Assembly (NCBI RefSeq): GCF_029207565.1
Contig: NZ_JANCMW010000007.1
Span: 124,001-188,000, forward strand
Length of the DNA stretch: 64,000 nt
Reading direction: 5' to 3'
Source of the DNA: Marinobacter iranensis
Lineage (GTDB): Bacteria; Pseudomonadota; Gammaproteobacteria; Pseudomonadales; Oleiphilaceae
The notes below the pieces were generated by a model that ran no database searches, was not told the origin of the DNA, and saw nothing but the letters and a program-made list of their open reading frames with translations. The position numbers were made by a program, and so were the translations under genes. Shown piece by piece: positions 18,718 to 26,758 of the stretch; positions within the stretch are counted from its first letter, which is position 1; each line of letters opens with the position of its first letter.

Positions 18718-19902
18718 TCAGGCACTCTGGCCGGCAGCCACCCCGGATGCCCAGGCCCACTGGAAGTTGTGCCCACCGAGATGGCCTGTGACATCCACCA
18801 CTTCGCCAATGAAATACAGGTCTGGTCGATCCAGAACCGCCATGGTCCTGGAAGAGAGCTGGTGGGTGTCCACGCCGCCCAGGGTAACTTCGGCCGTGCG
18901 ATAACCCTCGGTACCGGCGGGTTTGATGGTCCATTGCCTGAGGGTTCGGGCCACCTGTTCAATGTCACTGTTTTTGTACCCTTGCAGCGGCCCGGTCCAG
19001 CCATGGAGATCGTTCAGGGCCTGGGCGAAGCGTTTGGGCAGGTGCTGGATCAGGTAGTGGGCCACGGTGGATTGTGGCCTGGATTGTCGCTGTTGGTACA
19101 GATCCTGTTCAATGTTGGTTGCCGGCAGCATGTTAATGCTCAAGCTGTCGCCGGGCCGCCAGAAACTGGAGATCTGCAGCATGGCCGGGCCGCTCAGCCC
19201 GCGATGGGTGACCAGCATGGGCTCGCGGAAGTGTTCTTTGTTGCAGTGGACGTCCACCGGGCAACTGACACCCGCCAGTGGGGCCAGTTGTTCCTTCAGT
19301 TCCGGGTGCAGGGTAAAGGGCACCAGCCCCGCGCGGGTGGGCAGTACCGCCAGCCCGAACTGCCGTGCGATCTCGTAACCAAAACCGGTGGCGCCCATGG
19401 TGGGAATCGACAGTCCGCCGCAGGCGATGACCAAGGATTCGCAGTTGAGGGTGCCTGAGTTGGTTTGCAACTGGTAACCGTTTTCTGTGGTGCTGACTGT
19501 TTTGACACTGGTTTTCAGCCTCACTTCCGCGCCCGCCCATTCGCATTCGGCCAGCAGCATGTTGAGGATCTCCTTGCTGCTGTCCTTGCAGAAGAGTTGG
19601 CCGGCGGCTTTTTCCTCGTGTTCGATGCCGTGGCGCTCCACCAGGTCCAGGAAGTGCTGGGGGGTGTAGCGCTTCAGGGCGGAGATGCAGTAGTGGGGGT
19701 TGTCCGAGAGGAAGTTGGCCGGGGTGCTGTTGAGGTTGGTGAAGTTGCAGCGGCCACCTCCGGACATGAGGATTTTCTTTCCGGGTTTGTTGGCGTGGTC
19801 GATCACCAGGACTTTGCGGCCACGGTAGCCTGCTGTTGCCGCACACATGAGGCCTGCTGCGCCGGCGCCTATGATGATTACGTCGTAGTTCTGGGCGGTC
19901 AT
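18718..19902 (-). CDS. HI0933/YhiN-family NAD(P)/FAD-dependent flavoprotein (BaiN-like)
   Basis: Flavoprotein with the N-terminal motif YDVIIIGAGAAGLMCAATAGYRG and the family-specific KKILMSGGGRCNFTN. The C-terminal block FIGEVVDVTGHLGGHNFQWAWASG is the second FAD site. Family members are poorly characterised oxidoreductases; one branch acts on bile acids. Start set at ATG 19902, right before the Rossmann strand. An upstream GTG at 19935 would run into the inverted repeat at 19934-20031, which argues against it. First gene of a two-gene operon with the BASS-like carrier. Confidence 0.85.
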   Translation of the reverse strand: MTAQNYDVIIIGAGAAGLMCAATAGYRGRKVLVIDHANKPGKKILMSGGGRCNFTNLNSTPANFLSDNPHYCISALKRYTPQHFLDLVERHGIEHEEKAAGQLFCKDSSKEILNMLLAECEWAGAEVRLKTSVKTVSTTENGYQLQTNSGTLNCESLVIACGGLSIPTMGATGFGYEIARQFGLAVLPTRAGLVPFTLHPELKEQLAPLAGVSCPVDVHCNKEHFREPMLVTHRGLSGPAMLQISSFWRPGDSLSINMLPATNIEQDLYQQRQSRPQSTVAHYLIQHLPKRFAQALNDLHGWTGPLQGYKNSDIEQVARTLRQWTIKPAGTEGYRTAEVTLGGVDTHQLSSRTMAVLDRPDLYFIGEVVDVTGHLGGHNFQWAWASGVAAGQSA

Positions 19903-19933
19903 GGTCTGGAGGTCGCACTTTCGGAGTTCCGGC

Positions 19934-20031
19934 ACGGGTTGAGGGCAGTCAGGGATACGAGGTGAATACGTCCCTGTACGCTCGACAAAAACATCCCTGT
20001 TTTTGACGATCCCTGACTGCCCTCAACCCGT
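19934..20031. repeat. 98-base nested inverted repeat
   Basis: Two perfect 23-base arms (19934-19956 and 20009-20031; outer ends ACGGGTTGAGGG and CCCTCAACCCGT) enclose 52 bases. Inside them is a second hairpin, CGACAAAAAC (19983-19992) with GTTTTTGACG (19999-20008), one mismatch, six-base loop. Two more pairs (GG 19931-19932 with CC 20033-20034) extend the outer stem past a mismatch. It lies in the gap between the YhiN-like gene and the TetR operon. I see no target duplication or reading frame. It looks like an interspersed palindromic element. Confidence 0.85.
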
Positions 20032-20137
20032 ACCTTGCCATGCATTGCGCCCATTCTCCCTCGTGACAAAACGGCGATTATACAGCCTATGCCCTGTTAT
20101 GTGGTGACATGCCGTAACAGAGGGCAGTTGCCGGGGC

Positions 20138-20189
20138 TTGACCTGTTAGGACGATTGTCCTAGCCTGATGGAATAGGATGGTCGTCCTA
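20138..20189 (+). promoter_or_regulatory. Promoter with two operator palindromes for the TetR-YciI-tag operon
   Basis: A -35 TTGACC (20138-20143) and a weak -10 TAGCCT (20161-20166) are 17 bases apart. Operator 1, TAGGACGATTGTCCTA (20147-20162), fills the spacer; operator 2, TAGGATGGTCGTCCTA (20174-20189), covers the likely start region, 27 bases centre to centre. Both have the form TAGGAc(N4)gTCCTA, like NemR-type operators. The TetR gene begins 31 bases downstream, so autorepression is the natural reading. Confidence 0.75.
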
Positions 20190-20219
20190 GAGGTTTGGTA
20201 ACGTTTTCGGAAGCGCTTC

Positions 20220-20813
20220 ATGAGCAATAAACAGACAAAAGATCACATCGTCGAGGCTGCGGATCAACTGTTCTATGAGCAGGGGTTTGAGCACACTTCG
20301 TTTTCACAAATTGCGGAGGCCGTTGGTATTTCCCGAGGGAATTTCTATTACCACTTCAAATCCAAAGACGAAATTCTTGATGCCGTTATCAATCTCCGCC
20401 TGTCCCGTACGGCTTCAATGCTGGGTGACTGGGAAATCGAAGGAGCAACACCCGCGGGCCGGATTCGTTGCTTTATCAATATGCTGGTGATGAACCGGGC
20501 CAAGATAAAACGCTATGGCTGTCCGGTCGGGACTCTGTTTGCGGAGCTTGCCAAGCTGGACCACCCAAGCAAAGGCAATGCGAACGAGCTATTCACACTA
20601 TTCAGGAACTGGTTAAGGCGACAGTTTGAGCAGCTTGGCTGTCGCGAAGATGCTGATGAACTGGCGATGCATCTCCTGGCCGGCAGCCAGGGAATAGCGA
20701 CGCTGGCCAGCGCCTTCCAGGACGAAGATTTTATCAGGAGTGAGGTAAGCCGGCTGAATGAATGGTTGGCCTCAGTTGAAAGCAAGAACAATACACAACA
20801 GGAGGTGTTTTGA
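20220..20813 (+). CDS. TetR/AcrR family repressor
   Basis: 197-residue repressor: an N-terminal helix-turn-helix (FSQIAEAVGISRGNFYYHFKSKDEIL, about residues 20-50) and a C-terminal ligand-binding domain. The cysteine at about residue 101 in YGCPVGTLFAELAKLDH sits where NemR/AcuR-like regulators carry a reactive or ligand-lining residue. It heads the operon with the YciI-like and tag genes: its TGA overlaps the ATG of the next gene by one base. Two matching operators lie in its own promoter. The ligand is unknown; an electrophile or acrylate-like compound is an inference from the subgroup. Confidence 0.88.
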   Translation: MSNKQTKDHIVEAADQLFYEQGFEHTSFSQIAEAVGISRGNFYYHFKSKDEILDAVINLRLSRTASMLGDWEIEGATPAGRIRCFINMLVMNRAKIKRYGCPVGTLFAELAKLDHPSKGNANELFTLFRNWLRRQFEQLGCREDADELAMHLLAGSQGIATLASAFQDEDFIRSEVSRLNEWLASVESKNNTQQEVF

Positions 20814-21100
20814 TGTTTATCGTAACTTTGAGGTTCTCTGACAATAAGGGCCAGGCAAGTGCGTTCATGGAGGGACACAACCAATGGATAAGAAGAGGCT
20901 TCGAAGACGGAGTCTTTCTTATGGTTGGCAGTCTCCAGCCCGGTCTTGGCGGAGCCGTCATCGCCCATGACGTATCCCGGGAGGCGCTTGAAAGCCGTGT
21001 TAACGAGGACCCGTTCGTGGCTGAGAATATTGTTACCGCCGAACTGCTGGAGATTGAACCAAAGAAAGCCGATGAGCGGCTGAGCTTTCTTCTGGGCTGA
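20813..21100 (+). CDS. YciI-like protein
   Basis: 95-residue protein of the YciI/YCII ferredoxin-like fold: MFIVTLRFSDNKGQASAFMEGHNQWI with the conserved His near residue 23, then GVFLMVGSLQPGLGG and a DPFVAENIVTAELLEI ending. Members are thought to act as small hydrolytic enzymes or dehalogenase-like proteins; function is largely unproven. GGAGG at 20801-20805 and translational overlap with the TetR gene show coupling. Start at the ATG rather than the TTG one codon earlier because of ribosome-site spacing. Confidence 0.82.
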   Translation: MFIVTLRFSDNKGQASAFMEGHNQWIRRGFEDGVFLMVGSLQPGLGGAVIAHDVSREALESRVNEDPFVAENIVTAELLEIEPKKADERLSFLLG

Positions 21101-21116
21101 CAGTGGAGGAGTGACC

Positions 21117-21728
21117 ATGAATTCAACTGTTAAAGGCCCTGATGGCAGATTGCGCTGCAGTTGGTGTTCAGCGGCCCCCGAGTTCTTCGAATACCATGAT
21201 GCCGAGTGGGGCTATCCCGTTGATGATGATATCAGGCTATTTGAGAAGCTATGTCTCGAAAGTTTTCAGTCCGGTCTGAGCTGGCGCACGATCCTTGCCA
21301 AGCGCAATAACTTTCGTGCAGCGTTTTCGAATTTTGATTTCAATAAAGTAGCGATGTTTAGTGAGTCAGACATAGAGAGGTTGCTGCTGGATGAAGGCAT
21401 TGTCCGGCATCGTGGGAAGATTGAGGCGGTAGTGAACAATGCCAAAAGAGCCCAGGAACTTGTGGAGCGGGAAGGATCACTCGCTGCTTTCTTCTGGCGC
21501 TTCGAGCCAGGTATAGAGAATTTGCCTGAACCGCAGACGGTCTCGACGTCGAATGAGTCAGTTGCGCTGTCCAAGGCTTTGAAGAAACAGGGTTGGAAGT
21601 TTGTCGGCCCCACCACCGTGTATGCGTTTATGCAAGCGATGGGGCTCGTCAACGATCATTCTGACGCGTGCGTATTTAGAGAGACAGTTGCGCAAGCCCG
21701 TAAACGATTCAAGCGGCCTGAAAACTGA
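21117..21728 (+). CDS. tag: DNA-3-methyladenine glycosylase I
   Basis: Base-excision enzyme that removes 3-methyladenine. The zinc ligands known from E. coli Tag are all here: Cys14, His27, His181 and Cys185 (RCSWC, YHDAEWG and NDHSDAC). The helix-hairpin-helix region and LSWRTILAKRNNFRAAFSNFD are characteristic. 203 residues from ATG 21117, which has GGAGGAG upstream; the frame is also open from a GTG two codons earlier. Third gene of the TetR operon, so its expression may respond to the same ligand. Confidence 0.9.
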   Translation: MNSTVKGPDGRLRCSWCSAAPEFFEYHDAEWGYPVDDDIRLFEKLCLESFQSGLSWRTILAKRNNFRAAFSNFDFNKVAMFSESDIERLLLDEGIVRHRGKIEAVVNNAKRAQELVEREGSLAAFFWRFEPGIENLPEPQTVSTSNESVALSKALKKQGWKFVGPTTVYAFMQAMGLVNDHSDACVFRETVAQARKRFKRPEN

Positions 21729-21817
21729 TAGTGTCTTGATACTAAAAAGCTTCTCGCCTTCGGCGCTGGACGGCATACACCAAGCTGCATTCCGTCCAGC
21801 GGCCGATGATCGAAGCG

Positions 21818-22627
21818 TTAACTCAGGTGTACGCTCCCCTCCATATAGAACGCAGCCTGGCCGGCGATGGCTACGCGGCCGCCTTTGAGTTCGCAGCGCA
21901 GTACGCCACCCCTGGCGGAGACCTGTTTCGCCAACAGTGTGTTTTTACCGAGTTGTTCCGCCCAGTAGGGCACCAGAACGCTGTGAGTGGAGCCGGTGAC
22001 GGGGTCTTCGTCGATGCCGGCGCCGGGGACGAAGTAGCGGCTGACGAAGTCGCAGTCTTCCCCGGGGGCGGTAATGACGACGCCCTGGTTGCCAAGCTCG
22101 CCGAGTTTGCGGATGTCCGGTTGTGCGGCCTTTACGGCGGCTTCGTCGCTCAGGACAACCAGGTAGTTGGTGTCGTTGGGCACGAACAAGGCTGTGTCCG
22201 GGGCGCCTTCCAGGGCTTCGTGGATCAACTGGAGGGTCGGGCGTTTTTCAACGGCGAGGTTGGGAAAGTCCAGCTCCAGCCAGCCGTCGTCGGTCTGTTG
22301 CACGCCCAGGGGGCCACTCTTTGACTGGAACCGGATCTGTTCCCGCTCCCAGCCCAGCTTGTTGAAGATGACCCAGGCGCTGGCGAGGGTTGCGTGGCCG
22401 CACAGGGGGACTTCCACGGTGGGTGTGAACCAGCGTATGTGGAAGTCTGCGTCGGCTTCTTCCGGCGTTGGGACGAAGAAGGCGGTTTCAGACAGGTTGT
22501 TCTCCATGGCCAGCGCCCGCAGGGTGTCGTCTGGCAGCCATTCCTCCAGAGGCATCACAGCGGCTGGATTGCCGCCGAAAACCCGGCTGGTGAAGGCGTC
22601 GACCTGGTAAATCGGTAGTGCTTTCAT
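21818..22627 (-). CDS. PhzF-family isomerase/epimerase
   Basis: Two similar half-domains of the diaminopimelate-epimerase fold. The opening QVDAFTSRVFGGNPAAVMPL and the catalytic glutamate Glu47 in NNLSETAFF are diagnostic; VDEDPVTGSTHSVL-like DEDPVTGSTH near residue 205 is the second-half signature. Length 269 is usual. No phenazine genes are nearby, so this is one of the many PhzF relatives without assigned substrate. Its ATG overlaps the stop of the small upstream gene (ATGA), so both are co-translated. Confidence 0.88.
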   Translation of the reverse strand: MKALPIYQVDAFTSRVFGGNPAAVMPLEEWLPDDTLRALAMENNLSETAFFVPTPEEADADFHIRWFTPTVEVPLCGHATLASAWVIFNKLGWEREQIRFQSKSGPLGVQQTDDGWLELDFPNLAVEKRPTLQLIHEALEGAPDTALFVPNDTNYLVVLSDEAAVKAAQPDIRKLGELGNQGVVITAPGEDCDFVSRYFVPGAGIDEDPVTGSTHSVLVPYWAEQLGKNTLLAKQVSARGGVLRCELKGGRVAIAGQAAFYMEGSVHLS

Positions 22628-22920
22628 GATCTCTCCCTTTTGAAGGTTTTAGCGTAGCGGTGTGCCCGATGGACGGCAAACTGGCTCAGTTCCGGAACGC
22701 TGTAGAAGTGAAGCTCCGGCAGTGGAGCGGAGTGGGTAACAATCCAGTGCCCGGGCAGGACCTGGCGGACAACAAACCCGAGATTTTCCAGCCATTTCCG
22801 GGCAATGCTGGCCGGTACGGGGGCTAACCCCGGGTTTTGGCCAACGCCCAGTAAATCCTTGCTGCTGGCAAGAGGTGCCGCTGTCGGGGAACAGGGCAGC
22901 AATCGGTTCAGTGCAGTCAT
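22624..22920 (-). CDS. Hypothetical protein, 98 residues, coupled to PhzF
   Basis: I do not recognise a family. The protein is soluble, with a Pro/Ala-rich first 35 residues followed by a compact part (RKWLENLGFVVRQVLPGHWIV...). An AGAAGGAG lies 8 bases before the ATG and the end overlaps the PhzF start by four bases, so it is very likely translated. It is divergent from the MocR-type regulator, whose start is 177 bases away, and both genes may be its targets. Confidence 0.65.
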   Translation of the reverse strand: MTALNRLLPCSPTAAPLASSKDLLGVGQNPGLAPVPASIARKWLENLGFVVRQVLPGHWIVTHSAPLPELHFYSVPELSQFAVHRAHRYAKTFKRERS

Positions 22921-23097
22921 GGTGAAACTCCTTCTTCTGGACTCTGATCACCATTCTCCGCCGGTGCAGACAACCATAACAGATTCAGATATTGTAATTT
23001 TGAACCGGTACAGGCTCGTAACTCAGTCATCTGTTCCGGTTAAAATGTGGGCTATCTGTACTGCCCCGTCTTCCACGGGATCTGGCAGGATTAAGCT

Positions 23098-24510
23098 ATG
23101 GGCATTCTCTATAATCAGGTGGCAGATCAGTTACACGCTTTGATTCGTGATGGGGTTTATCGCGAAGGGGAGCGGCTGCCTGGTGTCCGGGCACTCAGCC
23201 GCCAGTTTGGTGTGAGCGTTTCCACGGTGCTTCAGGCCCACCAGACACTGGAGGCCCGCGGCTATGTGGAAGCGCGGGAGCGCAGTGGCTATTTCGTGCA
23301 TTTGCCCCGGCGGGACACTCCCGAGCCGGTGATGCAGAAACACAAGGCCAAGCCGGTGCCAGTCAGCGCCCGGGATATGGCTCTTGATCTGTGTGCCGAT
23401 GAAGAGAAGCGTATGGTGCCGCTGGCGGCCGCAGTGCCGCATCCGGATTTCCTGCCGGTGCGGCAGATCCAGCAGGCGACCTTGTGGGCAGCACGGCGCG
23501 GGCTGGAAACCCTGGATTACGCTTTCCCGGGCAAGATCGAGTACCGGCGCCAGGTGGCCCAGCGGATGGCTGCGTTGGGTATCATTACAACGCCAGACGA
23601 TATCCTGGCCACCAATGGCGCCCAGGAGGCGATCATATTGGCTCTCCAGGCGGTCACCAGGCCGGGCGATATCGTGGTTGTTGAGTCACCTTCGTTTCCG
23701 GGTATTCTTCAGGCCCTGGTCGTCCTCGGGCTCAGGGTCATTGAAGTACCCACCCATCCCGCCGAAGGATTAAGTCTTGAGGGGCTGGAGCTGGCGCTGG
23801 AACAGTGGCCGGTGAAGGCATGCGTGGTGGTTCCCAATCACAGTAACCCCATGGGCGCGCGGATGTCCGACCTGCGCAAGCAGCAGCTTGTTCAAATGTT
23901 GGATGTGGCCGGTGTTCCGCTGATCGAGGACGACATCTACGGCGACCTCTATTACGGCACGGACCGTCCCAGGCCGGCGAAGGTGTTCGATCGCACCGGC
24001 AATGTCATCTACTGCAATTCTTTCTCCAAGACCATTTCACCGGGGCTGCGCCTGGGCTGGATGATGCCCGGAAAATACCTGGCCGAGGCTCGTCAGCAGA
24101 AGTACTTCAGCAACCTGGGGACAGCAAGTGTGCCGCAGATTGCCGTTGCCCATTTCCTTGAGCAGGGCGGCTATGACCGTTACCTTCGCTCGGCCCGTCA
24201 ACGCTACCGAGAGGCAACCGACCGGATGCGGGCCGCCGTGGGGCGGTCGTTCCCGGAAGGTACTGCTGTCAGCCGTCCCCAGGGTGGCTTTGTACTTTGG
24301 GTTCAGCTTCCGGGCAGCGTGTCGGGCACAGAGGTTTTTCGCCGGGCACGGGAGGAGAACATCAATGTGGCCCCTGGTTTGATGTTCTCCACCACCGACA
24401 AATACGAAAACTGTCTGCGACTGAACGGCGCCAATCCATGGAGTGAGCGGGTTGAGCAGGCAATTGCACGCCTTGGTGCCATTGCAACTGCCGTGGCTGA
24501 CGAATCCTGA
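23098..24510 (+). CDS. MocR-type regulator (GntR HTH fused to class I aminotransferase domain)
   Basis: N-terminal GntR winged helix (residues 1-75: LIRDGVYREGERLPGVRALSRQFGVSVSTVLQAHQTLEARGYVEAR pattern) and a fold-type I aminotransferase domain (about 110-460) that should bind pyridoxal phosphate through the lysine in NSFSKTISPGLRLGW. 470 residues. MocR proteins use PLP or an amino acid adduct as effector (PdxR, GabR). The divergent genes (98-residue protein, PhzF) are the obvious candidates for control. Confidence 0.88.
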   Translation: MGILYNQVADQLHALIRDGVYREGERLPGVRALSRQFGVSVSTVLQAHQTLEARGYVEARERSGYFVHLPRRDTPEPVMQKHKAKPVPVSARDMALDLCADEEKRMVPLAAAVPHPDFLPVRQIQQATLWAARRGLETLDYAFPGKIEYRRQVAQRMAALGIITTPDDILATNGAQEAIILALQAVTRPGDIVVVESPSFPGILQALVVLGLRVIEVPTHPAEGLSLEGLELALEQWPVKACVVVPNHSNPMGARMSDLRKQQLVQMLDVAGVPLIEDDIYGDLYYGTDRPRPAKVFDRTGNVIYCNSFSKTISPGLRLGWMMPGKYLAEARQQKYFSNLGTASVPQIAVAHFLEQGGYDRYLRSARQRYREATDRMRAAVGRSFPEGTAVSRPQGGFVLWVQLPGSVSGTEVFRRAREENINVAPGLMFSTTDKYENCLRLNGANPWSERVEQAIARLGAIATAVADES

Positions 24511-24547
24511 GGCTGGCTTAACGCCACGCCTCCCTTTCACTGATTTT

Positions 24548-24578
24548 TGACAATCTGTCATTTCGTGACAATTTGTCC
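24548..24578 (+). promoter_or_regulatory. Two tandem palindromic operator-like sites
   Basis: TGACAATCTGTCA (24548-24560, perfect TGACA-N3-TGTCA) and TGACAATTTGTCC (24566-24578) repeat with centres 18 bases apart, ahead of the COG3687 hydrolase gene. This is the form expected for a dimeric repressor bound on nearly the same DNA face. The regulator is not identifiable here; the MocR gene ends just before. Confidence 0.6.
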
Positions 24579-24709
24579 GATTTTTCGGTTGCTGCCTTCC
24601 TTCGTTGTTGAGTTCGGGTTTAAACTGAGGTTTCTGATCAGTTTTCGTACGCGGTTTTCCCGCAGTACGGCGAATGCCGCTCCATAATCACAATAACCCG
24701 GAGGCAGTC

Positions 24710-25543
24710 ATGACCATCAGTTCCACCCCCGAGGGCGTTTCGGTTGCTCCCCGGCACCTGCACTTCGATATTGCCGATGACCTCAAAACCCTGTGGCACG
24801 GTAACGACACCTTCCGCACAGCATTTTTTAACGCTCTGTCGCTGCAATTCCCCGATGGTGAACAACAGTTTATCAATGCCGTTCGGCTCTATAGGGACAA
24901 GGTGGAGGACCCCAAGCTGAAGGAGGAGATTCGGGGCTTTATTGGCCAGGAAGCGCTGCACAGCCGGGAGCACAAGCACTACAACGAAGCGTTGAAGGCG
25001 CGCGGGTACGACATTGATGCCATTGATGAGCGTTTCCGCAGGCACATGGCGTGGGTGGGTAACCTCCCGCCCAGCCGTCAACTGGCCGGAACCTGCGGCG
25101 CGGAGCATTACACGGCGGTTCTGGCAAATGCCATCCTTCGCCATCCCGAGTGGATGGAGGGTGCCACACCGGGCATGGAGAAGCTCTGGCGCTGGCATGC
25201 CATCGAAGAAACCGAGCACAAATCGGTGGCCTTTGATGTCTACCGCCACTGCGTTGGCAATGAACGTTTGCGCCGGATTGTGTTCCTGTTCGTGACCTGG
25301 AACTTCTTCAAGTACACCTTCCTGAACACCTGCAGCCTGCTGAAAACCGACGGCAAGTTGTGGAACCTGGGTACCTGGATCGGCGGTATTAATTTTTTAT
25401 GGGGTAAACCGGGGGTATTGCGCAAGTGCATGCCGGATTTTCTGGCCTATTTCCGCAAGGGCTTCCACCCCTGGCAGCAGGACAACCGTGACCTGATCGA
25501 GAAAAACCTCAATGAACTTGAGCTGGAGCAATCGGCCCGCTAG
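24710..25543 (+). CDS. Predicted metal-dependent hydrolase (COG3687 / PF10118)
   Basis: 277-residue protein of an uncharacterised family with a diiron-like helical core: the conserved GQEALHSREHKHYNE block (about residues 82-96) and WHAIEETEHKSVAFDVY (about 164-180) supply Glu and His ligands. A hydrophobic stretch follows (LFVTWNFFKYTFL). Start placed at ATG 24710, with CGGAGG at the right distance; an ATG twelve codons earlier lacks one. Members often sit beside TetR or lipid genes. Function is unknown beyond probable metal binding. Confidence 0.78.
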   Translation: MTISSTPEGVSVAPRHLHFDIADDLKTLWHGNDTFRTAFFNALSLQFPDGEQQFINAVRLYRDKVEDPKLKEEIRGFIGQEALHSREHKHYNEALKARGYDIDAIDERFRRHMAWVGNLPPSRQLAGTCGAEHYTAVLANAILRHPEWMEGATPGMEKLWRWHAIEETEHKSVAFDVYRHCVGNERLRRIVFLFVTWNFFKYTFLNTCSLLKTDGKLWNLGTWIGGINFLWGKPGVLRKCMPDFLAYFRKGFHPWQQDNRDLIEKNLNELELEQSAR

Positions 25544-25650
25544 CAGGGTGCTGAAATGTTGACCGCTTTGTGTAAAACTGGGCGCTGCCAATAACAATGA
25601 CAATAAAGGGAAGTATCCGGCAGGAGAACTTCCCGTAGCTGGAGGCCCCC

Positions 25651-26601
25651 ATGCGCGTTGGTCTGATTGTTGATTCTGCCTGCGATCTGCCCTATGAGTT
25701 CAGTCGCAAGCACGATCTGTTCATTCTGCCGGTGACAGCCGTTATTGATGGCCAGACCTACATTGATGAACATGACCCGGTCAGAACCCAGGAATTCTAT
25801 CAGAGCGGCCTGTTGCAGAAAGGCCACCATGCCGAGACTCACGCCTTCTCCGCGGAACAGATCCACGACCTGTTCATGGAGAAAATTGTCACCCAGTTTG
25901 ATGTAGCCGTTTGCGAAACGGTCACCCGCTCCCGCAGCCTGATCTTCCAGAATGCCACCGAAGCCATGAACAGCGTGATGGGACACTACCATGAGGCCCG
26001 GGAGGCCGCGGGGCGTGACGGCAAGTTCTCCATGCGGGTTATTGATAGTAAACAGATCTTTGCCGGCCAGGGCCTGCTCGCAGCACACACCCTCAGGTTG
26101 ATTGAGCAGCGGCTGTCGAAAAACGCCTTGCGCAACGAAGTGGACACCTTTACCGACAAGATCTACACCTGTGTGATTCCCCGGGACCTGCACTACATCC
26201 GCGAGCGCGCCCGTCGGCGCGGTGACAAGAGTGTATCGGCGCTGGTGGCCTTCCTGGGCAAGGCTCTGAACATTACCCCTGTTATTTTTGGCCAGGGTGC
26301 AGAGGGGCAACCCGTAGCCAAAACCCGCAGCTTTGATGTGGCGGTGGAAAAAGTCATGAACTATGCCACCGCCAGAGTTGAGGCAGGCCTGCTAACCCCT
26401 TACGTGAGCCTGTCCTGTGGCCTGACCTGGACCGAAATCGAAGACCTGCCCGGCCTGAACCGTCTTCGCGACGCCTGTGAGAAAAACGGCGTTGAGTTGT
26501 TATTGTCCCAGATGGGTATTACCAGCAGCATTTACATCGGCCCCGGCAGCCTGTGCCTGGCGCTAGCCGCAGAGCCCCACGAATTCAGCGATTTCCAATA
26601 G
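25651..26601 (+). CDS. DegV family fatty-acid-binding protein
   Basis: Two-domain DegV fold that binds a fatty acid in a cleft. The opening VGLIVDSACDLP is the family signature, with the serine that contacts the carboxylate; the later AGQGLLAAHTLRLIEQ stretch and TPVIFGQGAEGQPVAKTRS match the second domain. 316 residues. In Firmicutes DegV/FakB hands fatty acids to a kinase; no fakA is visible here, so the role in this organism is open. Monocistronic, ATG start. Confidence 0.85.
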   Translation: MRVGLIVDSACDLPYEFSRKHDLFILPVTAVIDGQTYIDEHDPVRTQEFYQSGLLQKGHHAETHAFSAEQIHDLFMEKIVTQFDVAVCETVTRSRSLIFQNATEAMNSVMGHYHEAREAAGRDGKFSMRVIDSKQIFAGQGLLAAHTLRLIEQRLSKNALRNEVDTFTDKIYTCVIPRDLHYIRERARRRGDKSVSALVAFLGKALNITPVIFGQGAEGQPVAKTRSFDVAVEKVMNYATARVEAGLLTPYVSLSCGLTWTEIEDLPGLNRLRDACEKNGVELLLSQMGITSSIYIGPGSLCLALAAEPHEFSDFQ

Positions 26602-26758
26602 CGTCTGCTACCTGGCAATCAGGAGGCATCGTTGTTTCTTGGCCGCCTCGCACCCCGCCGCCGGTATCTTCGGCAAACGCAGCCAGTCCTGCTTCGTGTT
26701 AGCCTCTTTCCATTCCCAGTATTAATGCCCACTTTTCAGACAGAACCGGACCCTGACT

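Noticed and set aside
19934..20031. MITE
   Set aside because: No target duplication around the arms and no second copy in the window; kept only as an inverted repeat.
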